Below, piece after piece: positions 8,901 to 18,800 of a DNA stretch of 40,469 nt (positions are counted from its first letter, which is position 1; every line of letters begins with the position of its first letter). The notes beneath the pieces are model-generated. The model saw only the letters and a list, made by a program, of their open reading frames with translations, did not search any database and was not told where the DNA came from. Source of the stretch: CAYYNP01 sp964472545. Its GTDB lineage: Bacteria > Planctomycetota > Planctomycetia > Pirellulales > Thermoguttaceae. Location of the stretch: positions 1 through 40,469 of the forward strand of contig CAYYNP010000054.1 of assembly GCA_964472545.1 (NCBI GenBank), written 5' to 3'. Made by a program: the position numbers and the translations under genes.

Positions 8901-11900
8901 GTCGATCGGCCCCAGCGAGGTTGCCGTCTGCGGGTTGAAGCCCGCGTCTTCTAGACCGGCCGCGAGCGTAGTTTGCGTGAAGCCGATCGGGCCTCCGGTC
9001 GTGCGGAGGATTCCGCCGTTGATGGTCAGTTCGCCCAATGCCAGGCTGGAAACCGAGGCGGCATTGAGCGTCGAGTCCGTGTTGATCTCCACCGTGTGTG
9101 AGGTCATTTCGAGATCCGACAGCCCCGCCAGATCGGTGATATCGGCCGTGCTCAAGGCGTGATCGTAGAGCTTGACCTCGTCGATATGGCCGCGGAAAAA
9201 CTTGTAGAGCGTTCCGTTATTGTTGTCGGTGATTGCTCCGATGAAGGCCGGGTGCTGGTCGATCCCGGTCAGATCGTAGCTGGCGTCGATGTTCATACTG
9301 TCGTCGAGGACCCCGTCGACGTAGAGGCGGAGTTGACCATCCTCGCGAAGGCCCACGACGTGGTGCCAGGGACCGTCGTTGACGAGTACGTCGCCGACGA
9401 ACTGCTTCTTGTTGAAGTCGGAACCGGGCGTGTTGGCGTTGTCGTCGACCAACAGCGTCACGCGGCCGGAGGCCTGTTCGCCGACCATCATGGCGTAGCG
9501 GACGCCTCCGGCGTTGTCGCCGCCGTTGCCGAAGATGGTGCCTCGGTTGTCGCCGCTGGTGTTGGTCGACTTGACCCAGGCCGAGATGGCCCAGTTGCCG
9601 TCGGTGAAGTTCAGCGCCGAGTTGTTCCCGAGTACGACCGCGTCGTCGACGCCGTCGAACAACGCAGCGTCGCCGACCAGGCCCGGTTCGATCACGGTGC
9701 CGCCGGCCAACATGCCGTCCATGGCTTCGCCGCCGCTGCCTTCGTTGATGGCGAAGCCGAAAGCGTCGACGTTATCGAAGGTCCAGTTGCCGATCTCGTC
9801 GCCGGGGCCGGCGCCCGGATCGATCGCCCCGGTGATGGTCATCGTGCCGCCGGAGAGCCCGATGGTGGTGGACCCGCCAAAGGCGCCGGGACCGGCCATG
9901 TCGATCGTTCCGCCGGCGGCGTCGATGGTGCCGTTACCCATGTTGCTGAAGAAGCCGGCGTCGACCGTCAAGTCCCCCGCGCCGACCTTGGAAAAGACAA
10001 ACGGGGCGTCAGTCGCGGCGCCGTCAATCCCGCCGTAGGTCGTCGGAGTCTGCGGATCGATGCCCACCGCGGTGGCGCCGTTGGCGATTACCGTATCGGC
10101 AAACGTGATCGGCGCACCGTTGCTGATCGTCGTCAAGATGCCGTTATGCAGCGTCAAGGTGCCGAACGACAAGCTCTCGAGCGAGGTGGCTTCGATCGCC
10201 GACGAGTTGGTCACGGTCACGTCGTGCGTGGCCGCCAAGTCGATGACGGGCATGCCTCCCACCAGCCCGGCGATGTCGGCCGGCGCTAGTGCCTTGTCGT
10301 AGACTTTCACGTCGTCGATCATTCCGTTGAAGAACCGCGCCGGCGTGGGCGTGGCCTCCCGGGCGTCGTCGATGGCACCGATGTAGGCGTTGAACTGGGA
10401 AGTGTCCAGGTTGTAGCCGGCCGGTACCGTGTTCGAGCCGCTTTCGATACCGTCGATGTAGACTCGCGTGCCCGTTCCTTCGCGAACGGCTGCCACGTGA
10501 TGCCACAGGCCGTCGTTGATCGGGCCGCCGACCGTGTGGACCTTGCTGGAGTCGTTGTCCGTGCTCATGGTGAGGTCGCCCGGATCGCCGCCTTCACCGG
10601 CGGAGAAGTAGTAGCGGATACCCGGGCGCCCGCCGCTGTCCCAGTTGCCGCCGTGGGAGATGATCGAAGGCGGATCTCCCGCGTTGTGGGTCGTATTGAT
10701 CCATGCGGAAAGCGTGAAATCGCCCGTACCGAAGTTCATCTCCGGTGCGTTGCCTAGGTCGACCGCGTCGCCCGCGCCATCCAGCAACAGCGCGTTGCCG
10801 GCTACGCCGGGGGCGGTCGTTGCGTCGCCCAGCAGCGTGCCGTTGGAACCGCCGAGGACCTCGTTGTTGACCGTGGTGCCGGTGAGGTTGTCGAACGTCC
10901 AAGCGCCGACCTCTCCACCGGGGCCTGCGCCCGGCGTGAACGAGCCGGTGAAGCTGATCGCCCCGCCGTCGAGTTCGATGCCCGAACCGGCGACGCCCGT
11001 GAGCGTCTCCATCGCCAGCGTGCCGGCGCCGCGTTTGACGAGCGTGGCCGCAACGGTCGCGCCGAGGGCGGGCACGGCCAATTCGCGGGCCGTGTTGATC
11101 GTCGAGCGGCCGGCGATGGTGACCGCCGGAATCGCCCCACCGTCGCCCAGCGAGAGCGTCGAGCCATCGGCCATCGAAAGTGAAGTGCCCGGACCGAACA
11201 GCGCCGATCGGGTCACGTTGAGCGTCGAGTCGTCGTTGATCGAGAGCGTGCCGCCGTCGACCGTGAGGCTGAATGCCTCACGAACGGCAGGCGTGCCCAC
11301 CGCGCCGACGTTGACCGTGGCGGCGTTTCCGCCGTTAATCAGTGCGTGGATGCTGCCGTTGGGGATATCGGCAATCTGGGTGGCCGGATCGGCCGGATCG
11401 CGCCATCGCGAGAAACCGGCGTCCACGTCGGCCCACTCGCCCGGCCCGGCGTTATCCCAAACCAGCGACGCCGCCAGCATACCGGCCGTGCCGTACTGGT
11501 AGAGCATGCCGATGTCGTTTGCGTCGAGGGCGTCGCCCTTCCAGATCGAAATGTCGTCGAAGTAGCCCTGCGTGTATCGATTGAAATGGTTGCCGATGAT
11601 CAGTGGATCGTCGTGTACGCCGGCGGCCCAATTGCCGTCGCCCATCGTGTGGATGGTAGGCGTCGTTGAGTTGTCGACGTAGAGCCGGATCTCGCTGGCC
11701 ACGGGGTCTCGCACGACGACGAAATGGTGCCACTGATTGTCGCCGTGGCTGACGCCCGCGTGGTCGATCCGAGCACGTGGATTGCCGCCGGGGCCCTCGC
11801 GGCTATCGTAGGTGAAGCCACCCGCGCGCGTTTGCAGCATGTAGTAGCCGGCATCGTTGCGCGAGTTGTCGGCATATCCTTTGGTGATCAACCCCTGGTC

Positions 11901-12257
11901 GTTTTGAACGCCGTCTCGCTTGTACCACATTGAGATCGTGAAGGCGTCGCCGGCCAGAAACTCGAGGTCGTCGTGGTCGGCCACCTCAGCGAACTGATTG
12001 GATCCGTCGAGCCACATGCCGCCGTCGAATCGGCCGTCCAGCGGCGCGAACGAGGCGCCGTTGACCAGCGTGGCGTCGTGTGGCACCAGGCCGCCGGAGA
12101 GATCGGCCGCCGTGGTGCCGGCCGTCTCATCGAAGTTCCACCACCCGACCAGGGCCGCATTGGCGGCCGGACCGGCAAGGAACAGGGCAAGAAGAACTCC
12201 AAACGCGACGATGCCGACTCGGCATCCACGAGATTCCCAAACGGGCGATCTTCTCAT
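5907..12257 (-). CDS. Giant secreted PEP-CTERM protein with three LamG domains and dockerin-like repeats
   Basis: This is a 2116-residue predicted surface or matrix protein. It has a signal peptide (VGIVAFGVLLALFLAGPAA, ending near residue 34). Three LamG/concanavalin-like lectin domains lie at about residues 34-259, 451-667 and 822-1049, each with a WHH(F/V)V-x-x-R-x-x strand and a closing DD(I/V)-x-(I/V)-(W/Y) strand. Between and after them are Gly/Thr/Ser-rich beta-helix stretches like autotransporter passenger repeats (about 1100-1375), then an unassigned domain (about 1385-1690). Two dockerin-like calcium repeats follow (about 1881-1942: DSNADGNIDGQDIQTLI and GDGWVDGQDITDLI), and the end is PIPEPSTIVMLIGG plus a helix and Arg cluster, the PEP-CTERM sorting signal read by exosortase. 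ATG 12257 has GGAGG eight bases upstream. A terminator follows the stop. Confidence 0.9.
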   Translation of the reverse strand: MRRSPVWESRGCRVGIVAFGVLLALFLAGPAANAALVGWWNFDETAGTTAADLSGGLVPHDATLVNGASFAPLDGRFDGGMWLDGSNQFAEVADHDDLEFLAGDAFTISMWYKRDGVQNDQGLITKGYADNSRNDAGYYMLQTRAGGFTYDSREGPGGNPRARIDHAGVSHGDNQWHHFVVVRDPVASEIRLYVDNSTTPTIHTMGDGNWAAGVHDDPLIIGNHFNRYTQGYFDDISIWKGDALDANDIGMLYQYGTAGMLAASLVWDNAGPGEWADVDAGFSRWRDPADPATQIADIPNGSIHALINGGNAATVNVGAVGTPAVREAFSLTVDGGTLSINDDSTLNVTRSALFGPGTSLSMADGSTLSLGDGGAIPAVTIAGRSTINTARELAVPALGATVAATLVKRGAGTLAMETLTGVAGSGIELDGGAISFTGSFTPGAGPGGEVGAWTFDNLTGTTVNNEVLGGSNGTLLGDATTAPGVAGNALLLDGAGDAVDLGNAPEMNFGTGDFTLSAWINTTHNAGDPPSIISHGGNWDSGGRPGIRYYFSAGEGGDPGDLTMSTDNDSSKVHTVGGPINDGLWHHVAAVREGTGTRVYIDGIESGSNTVPAGYNLDTSQFNAYIGAIDDAREATPTPARFFNGMIDDVKVYDKALAPADIAGLVGGMPVIDLAATHDVTVTNSSAIEATSLESLSFGTLTLHNGILTTISNGAPITFADTVIANGATAVGIDPQTPTTYGGIDGAATDAPFVFSKVGAGDLTVDAGFFSNMGNGTIDAAGGTIDMAGPGAFGGSTTIGLSGGTMTITGAIDPGAGPGDEIGNWTFDNVDAFGFAINEGSGGEAMDGMLAGGTVIEPGLVGDAALFDGVDDAVVLGNNSALNFTDGNWAISAWVKSTNTSGDNRGTIFGNGGDNAGGVRYAMMVGEQASGRVTLLVDDNANTPGSDFNKKQFVGDVLVNDGPWHHVVGLREDGQLRLYVDGVLDDSMNIDASYDLTGIDQHPAFIGAITDNNNGTLYKFFRGHIDEVKLYDHALSTADITDLAGLSDLEMTSHTVEINTDSTLNAASVSSLALGELTINGGILRTTGGPIGFTQTTLAAGLEDAGFNPQTATSLGPIDGSAAPNVTLAKTGNRTLELSAAGTTLAETSTLDVQNGTLAAYGDGADNPLDNAAVRLGGGDLLLSASALPAESLVYDNEVIVDASGTITAGKGTGPVDGPLTVNLGSAASGVTLGPGTTATLASTDGYELNVVGNVTGEGGMNVDGGTVMLSGAVNTFGGASVSSGALSLAGANNIGSVSVSGGTLNFGAADTIDVLNVTGGTASTAGNQVTVEGALNLGGVEFGISDGNTFTVEGTNMVAATNLTLDGGVLTIPGPPVPQNLFIDSFNAVVDGDKPNGIYRHNGNNQKRFRDDGGWNHDVVIPGTVGSWDTDWNRNGGKGGKTSNCVSRPGDLTPTYTLGLIAGYEPAGIVGKEGKATYAKPDNNFNLARELDLADEGAQEYWFSGLIHPIMTDNNRNNFGDFMLNFGPSLSSPQQRVRFGFDGGGNNDATANAFLRIDWNGGNDQDTVADVFAKDVTHLIIGQIDVDRAGDEVVTYYLDPTDVTTAAQVAATAAETLSVSGDFIGADDRIIQFRFQGRGHDHQDGGNRNYDQGIEFDEVRIASGFAGAVRGGFGDPAGDFVPVEQRAANFLVTSNTELAGGAGGTLLGNLTVNNTDTPTTLTLTGGSFSFGDVSTADGVTISGDLVVEGVLSPGNSVGTLNVNGALEFGDAATYLCEFNGAHDQVISTGDSDVYLAGTLDLQVIGVGDTVPNVPSAEVAVGKAYPIVSTAAEGVIVGQFDAVPAVGHLSNGVFNRGIGYVETIPPGQGTFTAVNANLYVASGGDSNADGNIDGQDIQTLIINFNLQGDPPDRDWLKGDTAGGAMGRGDGWVDGQDITDLITNFTGDPGPADPSSMKVEYDETTGEFKVSANNLNSWNFISLGLFRTDIADPVTGVKAISDLPSIPGAFVSENINTVGEASFGARLMGTDLFIGEILADNARPNLAEFTAMIDSGDLKIEFANFDGLAGALTAADIGLPGAGKNITFVPIPEPSTIVMLIGGLAGLLLVWRRRRRA

Positions 12258-12482
12258 CGTACGTGCCTCCTGGTGACGCTGAGTGAATGGAAGATACAAG
12301 AAACGGTATCGCGCCTTGCTCAGGGGACCTCTTCGCCGATAGGGTCGACGAAGGACTGAAGGAGAACGCTGCCTTCAGGAGAATTCATGGTCCCAGAAAG
12401 ACCCGATTACATGCTGCTGCTGCCTCAAGGGGTGTTGGTGGGGTCGACACTGCGAGCCCGGCACAGACCACGGAATCCACAC

Positions 12483-12496
12483 GGTCTGCGCAGACC
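12483..12496. promoter_or_regulatory. Perfect 14-bp palindrome, possible operator
   Basis: GGTCTGCGCAGACC is self-complementary across its full length. It lies about 25 bases downstream of the proposed minus-strand -10, so a repressor bound there could block transcription of the PEP-CTERM gene. The binding factor is unknown. Confidence 0.35.
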
Positions 12497-12517
12497 ATAC
12501 AACTGCACTAGTAGCCT

Positions 12518-12545
12518 AATGTATCAAATCTGGCAGGAATTGCAA
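12518..12545 (-). promoter_or_regulatory. Possible promoter of the giant PEP-CTERM gene
   Basis: On the minus strand TTGCAA (12540-12545) and TACATT (12518-12523) are 16 bases apart, each matching the sigma70 consensus at four of six positions. It would leave a leader of about 250 bases. The TTGCAA is part of the motif shared with the divergent gene. Confidence 0.35.
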
Positions 12546-12622
12546 GTTTCCGCTGAGTTGTGAAACCAGAAATTCCTAACAAAGCCCTACAACCGACACC
12601 CCGGAGACGGGCCGTCGGGGTA

Positions 12623-12652
12623 TTGCAATTCCGGCAAGTCCTGTCATACTAA
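12623..12652 (+). promoter_or_regulatory. Possible promoter of the giant CotH/lamin-tail gene
   Basis: TTGCAA (12623-12628) and TACTAA (12647-12652) are 18 bases apart on the + strand. The -10 match is weak (three of six). Support comes mainly from the mirrored motif in the divergent promoter. Confidence 0.3.
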
Positions 12653-12821
12653 TATGTTAGGGGTGCGGGATGGAGAATCAGACGGAGAACCGGCACGTCC
12701 GGCAGATTGGCGTCGCCGGCCGCGCCGCCACTCTTCGGCTTCCCGGAACTTCCCTCGCACACATCCCGTCTATTGCACCGCTCTGATTGGTGGGAGTTGC
12801 CCGCACGCAGGAAAAGGCCCT

Positions 12822-15800
12822 ATGCCCGAGAACCCTTGCTTTCGCCGTGGCCGGTCACGTTCCGAGATTCCGCACGTTCGCCGGTTGCGATTGGCGTTCG
12901 AGACGCTCGAACCGCGCGTGGTGCTCAACGGCACCTCGCTGGTGATCAACGAGTTCATGGCGCAGAACGACTCGACCCTGGCGGACGAAGACGGTGATTT
13001 CTCCGATTGGATAGAGATCCACAACCCGACCGATCAAGCCGTCGATCTGGCCGGTTGGCACCTGACCGACGACGCCGGCGAGTTGGCCAAATGGGAGTTT
13101 CCCGCTCGCACGATTTTGCCCGGCGAGCACCTGCTGGTCTTTGCTTCCGACAAGAACCGCACCGACCCCGACGCCGAACTGCACACCAACTTCAAGCTCA
13201 GCGGCGGGGGCGAGTACCTCGGACTGATTGAGCCGGACGGCGTGACCGTCGTCCATCAGTATTCACCGGAGTATCCCAACCAGTCGGCCGACGTCGCTTA
13301 CGGCATCAGTCAGAGTATCAGCAGCGTGTTGCTGGGTGAGGGCGCCGAGTTGGGCTACCACGTGCCCCGGGCAGCCGACGTTTCGCTCGCAGACACCTGG
13401 ACCGCGCCGGACTTCGACGACGCGCTCTGGAACCCGATCGAGAAGAAGTCGCCGTTGCTGATTACCGAAGTGGGCACCGAGGACCCCGATTTCGTCGAAA
13501 TCCAGAACGTCACGGCCAACGCGATCGACACCGCCGGCTGGGTCGTGGCGGTCAACGACGGTGTGCGGGCAAACGTCAACGCGATGCACTCGCTCTGGGA
13601 ATTGCCCGAGTGGATCGGCGCCGAAGAGGTGCTCTATCGACACGACGACACGTCCGACCCCGAGCACTATTGGGGCGAGTTGATCTCCTGGCGTACCGTC
13701 GGCACCGGCTGGGTGATCGTCGTCGACGCCGACGGCGGCGTGGTCGATGCCGTTGTGTGGGGATATCCGGCGAGTTACCTGGAGGACCTCAACGTAACGA
13801 TCAACGGGCAGACGATCACGGCCGACGACGTCTGGGGCGGCGCGGCCGTGACGGCAGCCGGCACGTCGTCGAACTCGTTGCAGCGGTACGGCGACGGCGA
13901 CGACGATACGGCCTCCGACTGGCATTACGTCGTGCCTCCCTCGCAAGGCAACACGAACGCGGCACTCGCGGTGCCCTTCGACATGCCGGGCCCGCCGACC
14001 ACCGGCGTAGGCTTCAGCACGGCCGATCCCGCCGCGCTGGACGACGCAATTCAAACCGACGTCGGTATGGAGATGCACGGGCAGAACGCCTCGCTTTGGA
14101 CGCGCATCCCGTTCGAGGTCGCCGACCCGTCCGAGTGGGATTCGCTTTCGCTGCACCTGAAGTACAACGACGGCTTCGTGGCCTATCTCAACGGTGAACG
14201 CGTTGCTGCCCGCTCCGCACCGGACGTGCCGCAGTGGAATTCCACGGCCACCTTCGCACGCAGCATCTCGGAGTCGTTGCTCTACGAAGAGATCAACGTC
14301 AGCAGCTTCCGCGGCCACTTGCAGCCCGGCCGAAACGTGTTATCGATCCACGGACTCAACCACAGTGTGTCCGACGCGACCTTCCTGCTTTCCCCCAAGA
14401 TCACCGCCACCAGTTATCGCAAGGCCGAGCAGTTCTTCACCTCCGCCACGCCGGGCGAGCCCAATTCGGCCGGCTTTATCGTGATCAACGAGGTCCACTA
14501 CGACCCGGCCGACAAGACCCAACCGGCGGAGTTCATCGAACTCTACAACACCACCGACGACACGATCGATCTGTCCGGCTGGCGGTTCGACAACGGCGTG
14601 CGTTACACGTTTCCCGAGGGAACCACGCTGCGCGGCGGCCGCTACCTGGTCGTGGCCGAAAACCCGGCCACCGTCAAATCGCTCTACGGCGTCGACGCGC
14701 TGGGCCCCTGGGTCGGCCGTTTGGACAACGACGGCGAGCGGATCGAGTTGCTCGACGAACTGGAGCACGTGCAGGACGAAGTACGATACAAGAGCGAGTT
14801 CCCCTGGCCCATTGCCTCGCGCGGCGGCGGTAGCTCGATGGAACTGATCGACCCGGCGCTGGACAACGATCTGGGCGGAAGTTGGCGTCCGTCGGGCTAC
14901 GACACGCTGACCGTTCCGGGTGCCGTGATCTCTCCGGCCAACGCCAAGCCCACACCCGGACGGCGCAACAGCGTCGACTCGCAGCAGGCCCCGCCGCAGA
15001 TCCGCCAGGTCGTTCACGCGCCCCAGCAGCCGACGTCCAACCAGCCGGTGACCGTTACGGCGAAGATCGCCGATCCGCAGGGCGTCGCCGGCGTTACGCT
15101 GGCCTATCAACTCGTCGAACCTGGCGACTACATCGAAATCGGCGATCCGCGGTTCAACCATCCCGGTTCCTGGACCGCCGTGGCCATGAACGACAACGGC
15201 GCCGGGGGGGATCTCGAAGCGGGCGACGACGTCTACACCGCCGTTTTGCCCGGCGGGCTGCAAGTGCATCGACGCCTGGTACGCTATCGCATCACGGCCG
15301 AAGACACTGCCGGCGCGTCGATCACCGCCCCGCACATGGACGACACACAGCCAAACTTCGCCTACTACGTCTACGACGCCATGCCCGACTGGACCGGCGC
15401 CGTGCGTGCCGGGCAACCCGAGGTGACTTACGACAACGAGTTGCTCGAAAGCGTGGCCGTCTACCAACTCATCACCACGCGAACCGACCACGAACGGTCG
15501 CAGTCGATTCCCAACTCGAACGCCGGACAGGATTGGAGCAATCTCTACAAGTATCAGGGCACGCTGGTCTACGACGGCGAGGTCTACGACCACATCCGCT
15601 ACCGTCCGCGCGGCGGAGTGCATCGCTTCAAGATGGGCAAGAACATGTGGAAGTTCGACTTTAACACCGGACACTACTTCCAGGCCTACGACGACTACGG
15701 CCGCCCGTACGACGTCAAATGGGACAAGATGAACTTCTCCGCCATCATCCAGCAGGGGAACTTCAACCATCGCGGCGAGCAGGGGCTGTTCGAGGCGGTC

Positions 15801-18800
15801 GGGTTTGAGATGTTCGATCTTACCGGCGTCGAAGGCCCCAACACCAACTACATCCACTTCCGCATCGTGGAGTACGCCGACCAGCGCGGCCCCAACGGCG
15901 CCGCCTCGAACCAATACAGCAGCGATTTCCAGGGCGTCTACCTGGTGATCGAGCAGCCCGACGGCCGCCTGCTCGAACAACACGGCCTGCCCGACGGCAA
16001 TTTCTACAAGATGGAGAAGCAAGGCGGCACGCCCACCGGAGAACTGAACAACCAGGGCCCCACGCAGCCCACCAACAAGCAGGATCTGAACGCCTTTCTC
16101 AGCGGCTACGGCCGCAATCCGAGCGAAGCCTGGTGGCGGGCGAACCTCGACCTGGGCCGCTACTACAGCTACCGTGCCATCGTCGAGGGCATCCACCACT
16201 ACGACATCGCTAACGGCAAGAACTACTTCTACTACCACAATCCCGAAACGGAACTCTGGTCCGTCCATCCCTGGGACCTCGATCTGACCTGGGCTAACAA
16301 CATGTACGGCAACGGCAACGAGGCCTTCAGGGCCGCCGGAGTGTTGAACCATCCGGCCATCGCCCAGGAATATCGCAACCGCATGCGGGAAATCCGCGAC
16401 CTGCTCTACAACACCGAGCAGACCGGCATGCTGATCGACGAGAAGGCCTCGTTCGTCTACACGCCCGGCGAGCCTTCGTTGGTCGACGCCGATCGGGCCA
16501 TGTGGGACTACAACCCGATCATGAGTTCATCCTACATCAACACCTCCAAGACCCGGCCCGGCTGGTTCTATCAGATTGCGCCTACCAAGGACTTCCCGGG
16601 CATGGCCAAGATCTTGAAGAACTACGTCGTTTCGCGGGGGAATTGGATTCGTTCGACGATCCTCACCGACGAGAGCCAGATACCGAAAACGCCGACTCTA
16701 ACGTACACCGGCGATGCGGAGTTCGCCGTCGATCAACTGACGTTCCGGACCTCGGCGTATCAGAGCCCGCAAAACACGCCTTTTGAGGCGATGCGATGGC
16801 GCATTGCCGAGGTTACCGACCCGACGGCCGAGGATTTCGATCCCACGCAACCGCGTCACTACGAGATGACGGCCACCTGGCAAAGCGACGACTTCACCAG
16901 TTTCAGCGATTCCATCCAGGTTCCCGGCGGCGCGCTCGACGTAGGGCATACGTATCGCGTTCGCGTGCAGATGAAGGACACGTCGGGCCGTTGGAGCCAT
17001 TGGTCCGACCCGGTGCAGCTTACCGCCGCGGCGCCGCTCGCCCCGGCCGGCGCGGGCCTGATCGTCAGCGAACTGATGTATCACCCGCCCGACCCCACGG
17101 CGGCCGAGCTGGCAATTGATCCGTTCTTTGTGGCGGACGACTTCGAGTTCATCGAGTTGCAGAACACGTCGGACGTCCCCGTCGACTTGACGGGCTTCGA
17201 GTTCAGCGACGGCGTCGAGTTCGACTTCGCCGCCAACTCGCCGCCGCTTGCCCCCGGCCAATATGCCGTGCTCGCCCGCGACCTCACGGCCTTTGCCGCA
17301 CGATACGGCGATGCGATCCAACCGCTGGGCGTCTTTGCCGGCGGTCTGAATAACGGCGGAGAAGGAATCACGCTGGCTGGCCCCCACGGTAACGCCGTTG
17401 TCGAGTTCACTTACAACGACGCCGGCGGCTGGTCGGGCCGGGCCGACGGCAAGGGGGCTTCGTTGGTCGCGATCGATCCGGCCGGCGAACTGGCCGATCC
17501 GGACAACTGGCGGGCGAGCGCGCAATTCGGCGGCACGCCGGGGGCAGATCCGGCGCCCGATCCCGGCGTGGTGATCAGCGAAGTCCTCACGCGGACCGAT
17601 TCGCCGCTGGTGGATGCGATCGAGTTGCACAATCCGACCGACGCACCGATCGACGTCGGCGGGTGGTACCTCAGCGACGACTGGGGCTTCGCCGGCAACC
17701 CCCGCAACGACGACTATCAGAAGTTCCGCATCCCCGACGGCACCGTGATCCCGGCCGGTGGATTTGCGCCGTTCTACGAGGGCCACTACGAAGGCGATGT
17801 GCTTGTGGCCGATCCGGCCACGGAGTTCGGCGGCGCGGGTGTTAGGGACTTTGCCCTAAACGGTGTCCAGGGCGACGACGTCTGGCTGACCACGGCCGAC
17901 GCCGCGGGCAACCTCACCGGCTTTGCCGATCACATCGAGTTTCCCGCCGCGATCGCCGGCGAATCGTTCGGACGCGTGGACGACACGGGCAAGCTGGCGC
18001 CGATGATCGAGACGACCCTCGGCGAGCCGAACGCCGCGCCGCGCATCGGGCCGGTGGTGATCACGGAGGTCATGTATCAGCAGGGCGACGACGAGGTCGA
18101 GGGCTGGACCGCGCTGGAAGACAGCCTGGAGTTCATCGAGCTGCACAACGCCTCCGACGCCGCTGTGCCGCTGTTCGACCCGGCCGATTCGACGCAGACC
18201 TGGCGGTTTACGAACGTGGGGTTCGGCTTCCCCGAGGGCGTCGAGATGTTGCCCGGCGAGACGCTGCTGGTGGTGCCGGGCGAGCCGGACGATTTTGAGT
18301 TGAAGTACGAGGTTGCCCCAGGTGTTAGGGTATTAGGGCCATATACGGGCGTGCTGGACAACAGCGGCGAACGGTTGCGGCTGATGCGCCCCGTGCCGCC
18401 GTCGCCGCTGGTGCCGCATGTGGTGCCGTACGTGATCGCCGATCAGGTCGACTACGAGCCCGACGGCGCATGGCCAGCGACCGCTCCGCAGGGTCAGCCG
18501 CCGCTGCCGGCGACGTCGCTGCAGCGCGAGGTGTCGGACGCATGGGGCAATGACCCCATTGTCTGGACGGCCGGCGAACCCACGCCCGGCAGTGTACCCT
18601 GGGCAGCCGCGATACCCCGAGTGGTCGGGCGCCACCTCTTCTACAACAACTCGACCTTCGACGGCAACGACCCGGCTGCCGGCGCGGCCGACGATGCGGC
18701 AATCGCCGTCGACAAGCAGGCCTTGCTTCCCGGTGAGGTGGCCACGTTCGCCAACTACACCAGCTACGGCCCCGGCATTAACGGAGTGATGATCGACGTG

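Larger units (their letters stand above)
12258..12821. other. Divergent intergenic region between the two giant secreted-protein genes
   Basis: These 564 bases separate the two start codons. They hold two inverted copies of a TTGCAATTCC-containing 17-mer (12530-12546 and 12622-12638, 14 of 17 matching), a perfect 14-bp palindrome (12483-12496), and a hairpin CTGAAGG/CCTTCAG (12356-12362 with 12372-12378) in the minus-strand leader. A CCCC/GGGG hairpin with GACGG/CCGTC inside lies at 12599-12620. The frame continuing upstream of ATG 12822 to 12654 is Arg/Pro-rich and does not look coding. Confidence 0.55.

Noticed and set aside
6537..8954. An 805-codon open frame on the + strand inside the giant PEP-CTERM gene
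   Set aside because: It is the antisense of a GC-rich, repeat-rich real gene. Its product is a monotonous Asp/Val/Arg/Ala sequence without domains, and the minus strand carries signal peptide, LamG, dockerin and PEP-CTERM marks.
9159..10289. A 376-codon + strand frame antisense to the same gene
   Set aside because: Same reason: composition mirrors the sense strand, with no motif and no independent start signal.
12531..12545. A sigma54-like TGGCA...TTGCA pair upstream of the giant genes
   Set aside because: Only eight bases separate GG and GC, while sigma54 promoters need ten.
12654..12821. N-terminal extension of the CotH/lamin-tail protein
   Set aside because: The 56 extra residues are Arg/Pro/Ser-rich without coding character, and ATG 12822 gives the expected short basic N-terminus before the LEPR motif.
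14340..16352. A 670-codon minus-strand frame inside the CotH/lamin-tail gene
   Set aside because: The + strand encodes recognisable CotH and lamin-tail domains here. The antisense product is Val/Gly/Asp-rich with no family features.
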